A stretch of 64,000 nucleotides of DNA from Chitinophaga parva. Its GTDB lineage: Bacteria; Bacteroidota; Bacteroidia; Chitinophagales; Chitinophagaceae. The stretch is from the NCBI RefSeq assembly GCF_003071345.1, contig NZ_QCYK01000001.1, forward strand, positions 1,922,001-1,986,000, given 5' to 3'. Position numbers and translations under genes: made by a program. Shown here in pieces: positions 27,512-35,604 of the stretch. The notes beneath the pieces were generated by a model that worked only from the letters and a program-made list of their open reading frames with translations, was not told where the DNA came from and ran no database searches. Numbering within the stretch: position 1 is the first letter of the stretch; every line of letters starts with the position of its first letter.

Positions 27512-28477
27512 ATGAATTACCAGGTTAAACATCCTGTTTTACTGTTGGCCTTCAACCGCCCGGATACCGCCAGCCAGGTGCTGGAAAAAGTACGCGCGGT
27601 GCAGCCGGCAAAATTATATGTGGCCGTAGATGGCCCCCGCCCGCAGGTGCCTACAGATGCCGCACTGGTGGCAGATACCCGCCGGCTGTATGAGCAGATA
27701 GACTGGCCCTGTGAAGTACACCGCCTGTACAGCAATACCAATAAAGGCTGCAAACTGGCCGTGGCCGGGGCTATCACCTGGTTCTTTGACCATGAGGAAG
27801 CAGGCATTATCCTGGAAGATGATTGCCTGCCGGCGGAAGATTTTTTTCCTTTTTGTGATGAAATGCTCACCCGCTACTGTGATGATGAGCGCATGATGAA
27901 TATTACCGGCACTAACCTGCAGCAGGGCAGGGTGTGGGGGGAGGGCAGTTACTACTTTTCCCAGTACAGCCATATCTGGGGCTGGGCCAGCTGGAGAAGG
28001 GCCTGGCAGCATTACCGCGTAGACCTGGAAGGTTACGAAGCGCCGGAGGCCACCCGCCACCTGCATCATATTTTCACGGATGCCATGCTGGTAAAAAGCT
28101 GGGAAGAAATTTTCCACGACCTCAAGGCCGGGAAGATCAATTCCTGGGATTACCAGTTCAACATGATCACTTTCTTCCGCAACGGCCTTTGCATCACGCC
28201 CAATGTGAACCTGATCTCCAATATCGGCTTCCGCGAAGATGCCACACATACCTTTAACGTGCCCCAGCAACACGCGGCAGCACTGGCCACCGGCAGGCTG
28301 GATAAGCCTTTGCGCCATCCAAAGTATTTTGTGCCGGAAAAAGAAGCGGACTATTTTTTCCTGGAGAAAGATTTCTGGTTGCAGGCCAAGTGGCAACATT
28401 ACCACCAGGTACAGAAAGACAAACTGTTGCGCCGCCGCTTTAAGAAATGGGTACGTGGCCTGTTCCGCAAAAAGTAA
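27512..28477 (+). CDS. Glycosyltransferase, HlpA-like nucleotide-sugar family
   Basis: This is a 321-residue soluble GT-A-fold protein. HPVLLLAFNRPDTASQVLEK begins the Rossmann-like domain, NKGCKLAVAGAITWFF leads to GIILEDDCLPAED (the metal-binding acidic loop), and the signature SHIWGWASWRRAWQ is characteristic of the family often labelled hemolytic protein HlpA-like. The acceptor and donor sugars cannot be predicted. It sits 13 bp after the DUF5672 gene and 36 bp before a GT2 gene. Confidence 0.85.
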   Translation: MNYQVKHPVLLLAFNRPDTASQVLEKVRAVQPAKLYVAVDGPRPQVPTDAALVADTRRLYEQIDWPCEVHRLYSNTNKGCKLAVAGAITWFFDHEEAGIILEDDCLPAEDFFPFCDEMLTRYCDDERMMNITGTNLQQGRVWGEGSYYFSQYSHIWGWASWRRAWQHYRVDLEGYEAPEATRHLHHIFTDAMLVKSWEEIFHDLKAGKINSWDYQFNMITFFRNGLCITPNVNLISNIGFREDATHTFNVPQQHAAALATGRLDKPLRHPKYFVPEKEADYFFLEKDFWLQAKWQHYHQVQKDKLLRRRFKKWVRGLFRKK

Positions 28478-28513
28478 TAGCGCTTTCTTTTTTATTTACA
28501 GACGGATTACCAC

Positions 28514-29509
28514 ATGGATTTTTCACTTGTCATATGTACTTACAACCCGGACGTGCGCATCCTGGAGCGATGCCTGCAGGCCGTGCAAAGCCTGGACACA
28601 ACGGGCCTTTCCACGGAAATACTGCTGGTAGATAACAACAGTGCCACGCCGTTGTCCACACTGCCTTGTGTACAGGCGTTTGCAAAGGCCTGCCCGCAAA
28701 TGGAGCTGTTGCTGGTAAAGCAACAGGGCGTGCAGTATGCGCGCATGGCCGCTATTGAAAGGGCTACCGGTACGCACATTGTTTATTTTGACTATGATAA
28801 TGAACCACAACCAGGTTACCTGCAGGCCTTGCAGGTGCTTACCGCCGCTTACCCGCAGGTGGCTGCCTGGGGCCCGGGCAGGGTGGAAGTGGACTTTATA
28901 GACGGTGTGCCGGAAGCCATATCCGGGCTGGCTTACGGGGCTTTCCAGCAACGCCATGAAACGGATGTCCGCTTTGCCTCGGAGCCGGACTGGCAGTCGT
29001 GCTATCCTTTTGGTACCGGGCTTTGCACCAAAGCTTTTTTATTGAAGCAATATGCAGCACAGGCACAACAGGGCGTGTATACCCTGGAAGGCCGCAATGG
29101 TAATAAACTGAGCAGCGGGGAAGATACGCAGATGGTGCTGCTCTGCATCAAAGAGGGCTATGCCGCCGGAGTGGCGCCTTCGCTGGCGCTTACGCACATC
29201 ATTCCTGGTAACCGGGCCAATGCCCGCTACCTGGAGCGCCTGCTGTACGGCACGTTTGTGTGTTATGAGCTGTCGCTGCTGCAGGTGTTCCCGGAGCAAC
29301 GCAGTAAGCTGGAAGCCAAGCTGATAGCGCCTGCGCGCTTTGCCCGCCAGGCGTGGGTGCGCTGGGTGAAGTGGCGCCTGCAGCCGAAGCAGCAAAAGAA
29401 ATTTGATCTCATTCATTTCCTGTCCGTCAACGCGGGTACTTATGCCGCACTGGACAAGCCGTTGCCCGGCGTGGTGCGCCGCATCATAGACCGGCTGGCA
29501 GTAGCCTGA
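28514..29509 (+). CDS. Glycosyltransferase family 2 protein
   Basis: This is a 331-residue GT2 enzyme. The N-terminal segment DFSLVICTYNPDVRILERCL and ILLVDNNSATPL form the nucleotide-binding half; the acidic motif reads HIVYFDYDNEPQPGY, where the more common DDDN of its neighbour is FDYDN. The later motif SSGEDTQMVLL supplies the ED pair expected in the acceptor/catalytic region. It resembles the product of the next gene along its whole length, so the pair looks like an old tandem duplication. No transmembrane segments are evident, so the enzyme should be cytoplasmic. Confidence 0.88.
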   Translation: MDFSLVICTYNPDVRILERCLQAVQSLDTTGLSTEILLVDNNSATPLSTLPCVQAFAKACPQMELLLVKQQGVQYARMAAIERATGTHIVYFDYDNEPQPGYLQALQVLTAAYPQVAAWGPGRVEVDFIDGVPEAISGLAYGAFQQRHETDVRFASEPDWQSCYPFGTGLCTKAFLLKQYAAQAQQGVYTLEGRNGNKLSSGEDTQMVLLCIKEGYAAGVAPSLALTHIIPGNRANARYLERLLYGTFVCYELSLLQVFPEQRSKLEAKLIAPARFARQAWVRWVKWRLQPKQQKKFDLIHFLSVNAGTYAALDKPLPGVVRRIIDRLAVA

Positions 29510-29525
29510 CCTTAACTTTTTTTAC

Positions 29526-30503
29526 ATGACAGATAAAGGAGCATCCGTGATCATTTGTTGTTTCAACAGCGCCGCCAGGCTGCCGGAAACCCTGCAGCAC
29601 CTGAACCGGCAGCGTGTACCGGATGATTTTCAGTGGGAGATCGTGCTGGTCAACAATGCATCGAAAGATGATACGGTGGCCGTGGCACAGGCCATCTGGT
29701 CGGCGCAAACGCCGCACAATGCTGTGTGCAGGATCGTGGATGAAATGCAGCCGGGGCAAATGTTTGCCCGCAAGCGTGGTGCAAAGGAAGCACTGTATGA
29801 GTGCCTCGTGTTTTGCGACGATGATAACTGGCTGGGGCCGGATTATGTGTACGTGGCCTGGGAAACCCTGCAGCGTGATGCCCGCATTGGCGCCGCGGGC
29901 GGACAAAACGCACCGGTGTCAGATGTGGCGGCCTATCCCGATTGGTTTGATGCCTACAAGGCTTACTACGCCACGGGTGTACCTGCACCTTCATCCGGCG
30001 ATATTACGGAAAGAGGCTATATTGTAGGTGCCGGTCTGGTGACCAGGAAAAGCCTTTTCCTGGAAGCCCTGAGCGACCGGTATCCTACTGTGCTTAATGG
30101 CAGGAACGGTCATTCCCTCAGTACCGGCGATGACTTTGAATACATCAAGCGCCTGCAATTGTGGGGATACACTTTGTACTACGACGAGCGTATGCAGCTG
30201 CAACACTTTATTCCACGGGAGCGCCTCACCCTGGCCTACCGCGACCGCCTGCTGGAAGGCATCCGGGAGGCTACGGCCATCCTGGCCAACTATGAGCATG
30301 CCTTGTATATACTGAAGCAGGTGGCGCATAAGAACAAGCGGAAACTGGTGCTGCTGGGCCCCCTGCGCATGTTCCTGGCCCGTGCAAAGCTGGTGCGCCG
30401 TGATTATGAAACAGAGCGCATGCGCTATTTTTACCTGGCGCCTTTTAACGTGAAGGGCACGCCCATCCAACAGTCCATTAAAAAATTTTTACACCGTAAT
30501 TGA
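29526..30503 (+). CDS. Glycosyltransferase family 2 protein
   Basis: This is a 325-residue GT2 enzyme: GASVIICCFNSAARLPETLQ, ILVNNASKDDT-like segment IVLVNNASKDDTVAVA, the DxD region LVFCDDDNWLGPDYV, and the later STGDDFEYIKRLQLWGY with the acidic pair. It is a paralog of the preceding gene's product (both have the GAGL/GTGL stretch, the GRNG loop and the S-x-G-(E/D)-D motif) but keeps the canonical DDDN. It lies 16 bp after that gene and 6 bp before the next. Confidence 0.9.
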   Translation: MTDKGASVIICCFNSAARLPETLQHLNRQRVPDDFQWEIVLVNNASKDDTVAVAQAIWSAQTPHNAVCRIVDEMQPGQMFARKRGAKEALYECLVFCDDDNWLGPDYVYVAWETLQRDARIGAAGGQNAPVSDVAAYPDWFDAYKAYYATGVPAPSSGDITERGYIVGAGLVTRKSLFLEALSDRYPTVLNGRNGHSLSTGDDFEYIKRLQLWGYTLYYDERMQLQHFIPRERLTLAYRDRLLEGIREATAILANYEHALYILKQVAHKNKRKLVLLGPLRMFLARAKLVRRDYETERMRYFYLAPFNVKGTPIQQSIKKFLHRN

Positions 30504-30509
30504 TAAACC

Positions 30510-31193
30510 GTGTCGTCAAAACCTACTTATAGAATTTTTTCTTTCTACAAGGGCAATGTAAATCCTGAAGTGCCCCACTATCAAAAGGCCGTGTTCCGCT
30601 ACTTTGGCCAGGAGGTGGAGCACGTGGTAAATGAAGACTTTGGCCATGGGGATTTTCTCAACCACATCTGCCGCACAGTAACGGATACGGATATACTGAT
30701 CTTCTTTGACATTGATTGCATACCCCTGCAAAAGGACTGGCTGGCCCGGTTACTGCAGCAATTGGAAACACCCCGCACGGTGGCGGGGGCAGCGCAAACT
30801 GCCAACCATCTGCGTGATGCAAAAAATCTCTACGTATCACCCTTCTTCTTTGGGGTGCGCACAGACTACCTGAAGGAGCTGGGCTACCCGGATATGGAAA
30901 TGGTGGACGATGACATGGACGCCGGCCAGAACCTAACGGAAACGGCCCTGCGCCACGGTGGCAATGCCTGCTACTGGTGGCCTACCGCCATTGAAGACCC
31001 GCAATGGACGCTGTACCACCCGGAGCATACCCGGTTTGGATATGGTACCACTTACGATGACCGCATTTACCATGCGTTCCTTTCCCGCTTTGATCTTTCT
31101 AACCGCTTTATCCGGAAATGTAAGAACACACTACCCTTCTTTCCGCGGCTTTGGGCTAAACTTACCCGCCCTAAAAGCCTGACCAGTGATTAA
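30510..31193 (+). CDS. Putative GT-A-like protein with FFDIDC motif (family member 1)
   Basis: This is a 227-residue soluble protein starting at GTG (30510), just after a stop and with no ATG nearby. RIFSFYKGNVNPEVPHYQ begins it, TDTDILIFFDIDCIPLQ provides a DxD-like acidic motif typical of GT-A glycosyltransferases, and NACYWWPTAIEDPQW with FGYGTTYDDRIYHAF closes the conserved core. The family has no name I recognise. A close paralog is encoded at 59226-59837. As the last gene of a glycosyltransferase operon it probably transfers a sugar, but that is inference from motif and context. Confidence 0.75.
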   Translation: MSSKPTYRIFSFYKGNVNPEVPHYQKAVFRYFGQEVEHVVNEDFGHGDFLNHICRTVTDTDILIFFDIDCIPLQKDWLARLLQQLETPRTVAGAAQTANHLRDAKNLYVSPFFFGVRTDYLKELGYPDMEMVDDDMDAGQNLTETALRHGGNACYWWPTAIEDPQWTLYHPEHTRFGYGTTYDDRIYHAFLSRFDLSNRFIRKCKNTLPFFPRLWAKLTRPKSLTSD

Positions 31194-31198
31194 ATGAT

Positions 31199-31240
31199 AA
31201 ATGAAAAGGCCGCTCCTTCATGGAAGCGGCCTTTTCATTT
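31199..31240. terminator. Bidirectional terminator between convergent genes
   Basis: A perfect 16-bp stem (AAATGAAAAGGCCGCT at 31199-31214 with AGCGGCCTTTTCATTT at 31225-31240) with a 10-nt loop lies 5 bp after the glycosyltransferase operon and 155 bp after the stop of the convergent aldo/keto reductase gene. A/T runs at both ends allow it to act on both strands. I see nothing else in 31241-31395. Confidence 0.88.
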
Positions 31241-31395
31241 ATGGTTTGCTGGACTTACTTGTGTCTGATAAAGTGCCATCCAGGTGGGCAGCGGTATCAC
31301 TTGGCAGGCCGTGGGGAGGCGTTGCCACTTGCGCCGGTATTGCTCATCAGGCTGTCTGTAGCGCTGGCGGTGCTGTCTGTTGCAACATGCCAGCC

Positions 31396-32382
31396 CTATT
31401 TGTTCACGGCATCGCGCATGAAGCCGGCAGCATAGCGCTCCCCGATATTGGGATATTTTTTCAGCAGTGCTTCAATATCCTGCAGGTCTTGTGCGCTGAG
31501 TTTTACGTTCACTGCACCGGCATTTTCTTCCAGGTATTTGCGTTTTTTGGTACCGGGAATGGGGATGATATCATCACCTTGTGCCAGCACCCACGCCAGT
31601 GCCAGCTGGGCCGTGGTGCATTGTTTGCCGGCGGCAAAGTCTGCAAAGCCCTTTTGCAGCAGGCGGTTGTTTTCCGCATGCTCCCCCTGGTAGCGGGGCA
31701 GGTTTTTTCGCAGATCCTTGTCCGTTAGGGTGTCCAGGTCCAGCCCATCTGTAATGAGGCCGCGGGCCAGCGGGGAAAAGGGCACCAGGCTCACACCCAG
31801 CTCGCGGCAGGTGTCCAGTACGGCGCCTTCCACATCCCGGGTGAGAATAGAATATTCACTTTGCAATGCGGCGATGGGGTGCACGGCACAGGCTTTGCGC
31901 AGCGTGGCGGCGGCTGCCTCACTGAGGCCCAGGTAACGCACCTTACCTTCTTTTACCAGTTGTGCCATGGCGCCCACCGTCTCTTCAATGGGCACTTCGG
32001 GATCTACGCGGTGCAGGTAATAAAGATCAATGGTGTCAATGCCCAGGCGCTGTAAGCTGGCTTCCACAGCGGTTTTCATATAAGCCGGTGTGCCGGTCAC
32101 CTTAGTGGGGCCGCCGCCCGCGGGCATGCTCAGGCCAAACTTGGTAGCAATGAACACTTTGTTGCGGTTAGGTACCAGTACTTTGGAGATCAGTTTTTCA
32201 TTTTCGCCGGCACCATATACATCGGCGGTGTCCCAGAAGTTAATGCCCAGGTCCAGCGCCTTGTGCAGGGTGGCAATGCTTTCCGTGTCGTCTGTAGTGC
32301 CATAAGCGAAGCTCATGCCCATGCAACCCAGTCCTATGGCCGATAATTGCTCGTGGGTGTTTCCTAATTTTCTGTATTGCAT
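31396..32382 (-). CDS. Aldo/keto reductase
   Basis: This is a 328-residue NADPH-dependent aldo/keto reductase with the full catalytic tetrad visible: Asp and Tyr in [14 protein letters not shown], Lys in KVFIATKFG, and His in [17 protein letters not shown]. The start [20 protein letters not shown] is the standard family start. The best match by pattern is the AKR13-like group of reductases acting on small aldehydes. It is 33 bp downstream of mobA on the same strand and could be read through from the molybdenum-cofactor operon, but there is no functional reason to link them. Confidence 0.92.
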   Translation of the reverse strand: MQYRKLGNTHEQLSAIGLGCMGMSFAYGTTDDTESIATLHKALDLGINFWDTADVYGAGENEKLISKVLVPNRNKVFIATKFGLSMPAGGGPTKVTGTPAYMKTAVEASLQRLGIDTIDLYYLHRVDPEVPIEETVGAMAQLVKEGKVRYLGLSEAAAATLRKACAVHPIAALQSEYSILTRDVEGAVLDTCRELGVSLVPFSPLARGLITDGLDLDTLTDKDLRKNLPRYQGEHAENNRLLQKGFADFAAGKQCTTAQLALAWVLAQGDDIIPIPGTKKRKYLEENAGAVNVKLSAQDLQDIEALLKKYPNIGERYAAGFMRDAVNK

Positions 32383-32415
32383 AAGGAAGGATTTTTATGT
32401 AGCAGGGTCCTGTCC

Positions 32416-33003
32416 TTAAAGATACGAAATCCCGTGGGGTGAGGGGAAGTCGGAAGGGGCGTTAAAGTTGGCAAATGCGGCTTTCCATTTTGAGGGCAGT
32501 GGCAATCTTTGCACCGGCAGGTGTTGAAGTGCAGCCTTCATGCTGTGCCGGGAAAGCGGCTGTGCATACCGTGCAGCCAGGCAGGCGGCGGGGTAAATGC
32601 CCGCCAGTGGCTCGTCCTGGCCATCGTTCGTAAAGATGGTCACGGTGTTTTCCTGGTGCAGGGCTTGCAGGTGCGCCAGGGGCGCCAGTTCCATATCGCG
32701 CAGGTCGCAGGCCAGTACAAAGAGATTTGCCTGCGGGTGTTGTAAATGCGCACTGAGCAGGCCTTTCAGCGGGCCAGCTGCCTGCACGCGCGCATCATCC
32801 GGGATAAAGGATAAATGTGCGGGGTAAGTGTGCAGCTGCGTTGTATTGACGGAATAATACACCGGCAGGTGCAGCTGTTCCAGCAGCCAGCCAGCCCGCT
32901 CGGCCCAGGACAGGCCATGGTAGCGTAGCTGGCCCTTGTCCTGTCCCATGCGGGTGCTTTGCCCGCCGCAAAGCACCAGCCCTATGTTATTGTGCAACGT
33001 CAT
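32416..33003 (-). CDS. mobA: Molybdenum cofactor guanylyltransferase
   Basis: This is a 195-residue enzyme that joins GMP to Mo-molybdopterin to make the guanine dinucleotide form (MGD/bis-MGD) required by DMSO-reductase-family enzymes such as the nitrate reductase at 45182. The nucleotide-binding signature GLVLCGGQSTRMGQDKGQLR is at the N-terminus, and LFVLACDLRDMEL gives the metal-binding acidic segment. The start overlaps the 3' end of moaCB by 17 bp. It is the last cofactor gene of the operon. Confidence 0.92.
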   Translation of the reverse strand: MTLHNNIGLVLCGGQSTRMGQDKGQLRYHGLSWAERAGWLLEQLHLPVYYSVNTTQLHTYPAHLSFIPDDARVQAAGPLKGLLSAHLQHPQANLFVLACDLRDMELAPLAHLQALHQENTVTIFTNDGQDEPLAGIYPAACLAARYAQPLSRHSMKAALQHLPVQRLPLPSKWKAAFANFNAPSDFPSPHGISYL

Positions 33004-33904
33004 GCCGGGCGCCTTTGGCTACTTTAAAAATATGCAGCAGGTGGGGGAATAGTGCCTGCATGCTTTCCGTGGCCCCTTTGGTAGAGCCGGGCAATGTGAG
33101 CACCAGCATGTTACCGCTGAAACCCGCCACTCCGCGGGATAACATGGAATAGGGCGTACGTTCCCGGCCATACTGCCGCGCTGCTTCCATAATACCAGGC
33201 ACCGGCCGGTCCAGCAGGGGAGCGATGGCTTCCGGTGTTACATCACGCGGGGAAAGGCCGGTACCTCCGCAGAAGATCACCAGCTGGTAGCCTGCGGCTT
33301 TAAGCGCCAGTGCTTTTTGCCGGATGGTCTCAAGATCATCGGGGATGATCTCGTAAGTGGCCGTTTCCAGGTGTTGTTGTTCCAATTGCTGTACAATGGC
33401 CTTGCCGGCAGCGTCCTGTTTTTTACCGGCCGCAATGGAGTCTGAGCAAACGATCACCGCGCAAAGCAGCGACGGCAGCTTGTCTGCATAGTCAGATTTG
33501 CCGCCTTTCTTCTCCAGCAGTTTTATTTCCCCGATGCTTACCTGCGGGTCAATGGGTTTCAGCATGTCATACATGGTAAGCGCCGTGATGGCGGCTCCAT
33601 GCATGGCCTCTACCTCCACGCCCGTACGGTAAATGGTGTGCACTTCCACCTGGATGCGAATGCACTGGTCTTCAATTTCGTGGCTGATGCAGGCATATTC
33701 CACCGGTAGCGGATGGCAATCCGGGATCACGTCGCTGGTTTTTTTGATGGCCAGCAAACCCGCCGCCCTGCTGAATTCCAGCACGTCTCCCTTGGGTACC
33801 TGCCGCGCACGGATGGCGGTAATGGTGGCGGGCAGCGATACCTGCAGTGTGGCCTGTGCAATGGCTTTGCGGAGCGTGTTGTGCTTATGTGTGATGTTGA
33901 CCAT
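32987..33904 (-). CDS. moaCB: Bifunctional MoaC/MoaB molybdopterin biosynthesis protein
   Basis: This is a 305-residue fusion. Residues 1-150 are MoaC, which with MoaA makes cyclic pyranopterin monophosphate: the active-site segment KKTSDVIPDCHPLP and GVEVEAMHGAAITALTMYDM are present. Residues 155-305 are a MoaB/Mog domain, which adenylates molybdopterin: IVCSDSIAAGKKQDAAGKAI, FCGGTGLSPRDVTPE and LPGSTKGATESM are present. The fused form is known in Bacteroidota. It lies 3 bp after moaE in the operon order. Confidence 0.93.
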   Translation of the reverse strand: MVNITHKHNTLRKAIAQATLQVSLPATITAIRARQVPKGDVLEFSRAAGLLAIKKTSDVIPDCHPLPVEYACISHEIEDQCIRIQVEVHTIYRTGVEVEAMHGAAITALTMYDMLKPIDPQVSIGEIKLLEKKGGKSDYADKLPSLLCAVIVCSDSIAAGKKQDAAGKAIVQQLEQQHLETATYEIIPDDLETIRQKALALKAAGYQLVIFCGGTGLSPRDVTPEAIAPLLDRPVPGIMEAARQYGRERTPYSMLSRGVAGFSGNMLVLTLPGSTKGATESMQALFPHLLHIFKVAKGARHDVAQ

Positions 33905-33907
33905 GTG

Positions 33908-34336
33908 CTACGTATTTTGTTTCCACTGAACGGAGGCGTTATCAAAAATTTCTTTTCCCCAGATGGGCAGCGTTGCCTTAATGCGCTCCACCACTTCCTC
34001 ACAAGCCGCTATGGCGGCCTTTCTGCGCGGTGCGGAAGTAAAAACGAACAGGCAAAGCTCCCCTGCTTTCACCATGCCCAGGCTATGGTGCACATGCATA
34101 CAGGTGAGCTGGTAACGGGTGATCACGTCTTCCCGGATCTGGTGCATTTGTTCCAGGGCCATGGCCTCATAGGCGCTATATTCAATAGCGGTTACCTGCG
34201 CACCATGTACCTCGTCGTTGCGTACCTGGCCCAGGAAAATGCTGTGGGCACCTATGTTTTGCTGCTTGCTGTGCGCCGCAATGCTATCGGCGATGAGTTG
34301 TGGTGGCACCGGCCCTGTTGTAAAAATGTGCTTCAT
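33908..34336 (-). CDS. moaE: Molybdopterin synthase catalytic subunit
   Basis: This is a 142-residue protein. MoaE with thiocarboxylated MoaD converts precursor Z to molybdopterin. Family features are AHSIFLGQVRND, MHVHHSLGMVKAGELCLFVF, APRRKAAIAACEEVVERIKA and the Lys-bearing PIWGKEIF near the end (usually PIWKKE). Its start overlaps the moeB-like gene stop by 4 bp. The small subunit gene moaD is one gene further upstream. Confidence 0.93.
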   Translation of the reverse strand: MKHIFTTGPVPPQLIADSIAAHSKQQNIGAHSIFLGQVRNDEVHGAQVTAIEYSAYEAMALEQMHQIREDVITRYQLTCMHVHHSLGMVKAGELCLFVFTSAPRRKAAIAACEEVVERIKATLPIWGKEIFDNASVQWKQNT

Positions 34337-35361
34337 GGCTGTAAGGCTTCAAGTCCCCCGCGCAGGCTGTACACCCGCGGGTATTGTTGCGCCAGCAGGG
34401 CCGCCGCTCTTTCACTGCGGATGCCACGCTGGCAAATGATGATAATGTGTTTTGCTGCCAATGCCGGCAATTGTTTTTCCAGCTCCGCCAGGGGCAATTG
34501 CAGGTCTGCCGTGCTGGCCGGCAGTTCGTGCGGCTGGCGCACATCCACTACCAGTGTGTCTTCCAGCGCCCGTAAGGCATGGTACTGCGCGCCGTCTATG
34601 ATGGTGTAAGATGCTTTTGGTGTATGCAGGGTGCGCAGTGCAGCCTCACTTTCCGGGCGCCATGCGCTGCCAGCATATTGGATCATGTAGGTGGATTGAT
34701 TAGATAGATTGTAGGCCCAAAGCTGCCCGCGCAAGGGAGTGCCTATGCCGGTCACCAGTTTGATGGCTTCCGTAGCCTGCACGGTGCCCACTATACCGGG
34801 CAGTACACCCAGCACACCGCCTTGCTCACAATCCGCTATGGTGCCGGGTGCTGGTGGTTCGGGGAAAAGGTCGCGGTAATTGTAGGGCGTATCAAAAACG
34901 GTTACCTGCCCCTCCAGCTGTGACACGCTGCCATATACCAGCGGCTTTTGCAGCCACGCACAGCAATCATTCACCAGGTAGCGGGTATTAAAATTGTCCG
35001 TAGCGTCAATGATCACATCGTATTGCGGGAAGAGCGTAAGCGCCCCTTCCAGGTCCAGCCGTTGCGTATAGGCGTGCACGTGAATGTCCGGGTTACGGGC
35101 TTCCAGGTGTTGCTGCGCTGCGAGGGCTTTGGGCCGGCCTATGTCCTGCATGGTGTAGAGCACCTGCCGGTGCAGGTTGTGCAATGCGACGATGTCAAAG
35201 TCCACGATGCCAATGTGGCCCACGCCGGCGCCGGCCAGGTACAGGAGGGCAGGGCATCCCAGGCCGCCCGCCCCTATCACCAGCACGCTTGCTGCCTGCA
35301 GCTTTTGCTGCCCGCTCATGCCCAGTTGGGGCAATGTGATCTGTCTTGCATACCGTTTCAT
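34333..35361 (-). CDS. moeB: MoeB/ThiF-type adenylyltransferase with C-terminal rhodanese domain
   Basis: This is a 342-residue E1-like enzyme that adenylates the C-terminal Gly-Gly of MoaD. The ATG at 35361 is right because it directly precedes RYARQITLPQLGMSGQQKL, the standard MoeB/ThiF start, and overlaps the moaD stop by 4 bp. The nucleotide-binding loop is SVLVIGAGGLGCPALLYLAG; the segment IIDATDNFNTRYLVNDCC carries the conserved Asp and Cys. Residues about 245-342 form a rhodanese domain with LVVDVRQPHELPAS and the loop IIICQRGIRSERAA, where the Cys could carry the persulfide used for sulfur transfer. The domain fusion would combine activation and sulfuration steps. Confidence 0.9.
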   Translation of the reverse strand: MKRYARQITLPQLGMSGQQKLQAASVLVIGAGGLGCPALLYLAGAGVGHIGIVDFDIVALHNLHRQVLYTMQDIGRPKALAAQQHLEARNPDIHVHAYTQRLDLEGALTLFPQYDVIIDATDNFNTRYLVNDCCAWLQKPLVYGSVSQLEGQVTVFDTPYNYRDLFPEPPAPGTIADCEQGGVLGVLPGIVGTVQATEAIKLVTGIGTPLRGQLWAYNLSNQSTYMIQYAGSAWRPESEAALRTLHTPKASYTIIDGAQYHALRALEDTLVVDVRQPHELPASTADLQLPLAELEKQLPALAAKHIIIICQRGIRSERAAALLAQQYPRVYSLRGGLEALQP

Positions 35362-35591
35362 CCGCCGGAAAATGGAGGGAGTAAAGCAATCTCGGCGCCG
35401 TCTTCCAGAGACTGCACGCCGTTGTGCAGGCACTTGTTCACCGCCATGCGGTAAGTCGTGTGTTGTAATGCAGGGTAGCGTGTTTCCAGCGCCGCCTGCA
35501 GGCTGGCCGTATCCTGCGCGTGCGGCCACTCAAAGCGTGGCTGCTGCGTAATGGTGGCAACAGGCCCAAAACATAAAATGGTCAATGGCAT
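35358..35591 (-). CDS. moaD: Molybdopterin synthase sulfur-carrier subunit
   Basis: This is a 77-residue ubiquitin-fold protein ending in LLPPFSGG, the Gly-Gly tail that is adenylated and thiocarboxylated. The ATG at 35591 fits the family start (MPLTILCFGPV); the longer open frame upstream overlaps the TSUP gene and is not real. The gene is coupled by a 4-bp overlap to the moeB-like activating enzyme that modifies it. Confidence 0.9.
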   Translation of the reverse strand: MPLTILCFGPVATITQQPRFEWPHAQDTASLQAALETRYPALQHTTYRMAVNKCLHNGVQSLEDGAEIALLPPFSGG

Positions 35592-35604
35592 CTGTAAAGA
35601 ACAT

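Noticed and set aside
31201..31728. 175-residue plus-strand frame starting at the terminator
   Set aside because: It begins within the terminator hairpin and runs antisense through the aldo/keto reductase gene.
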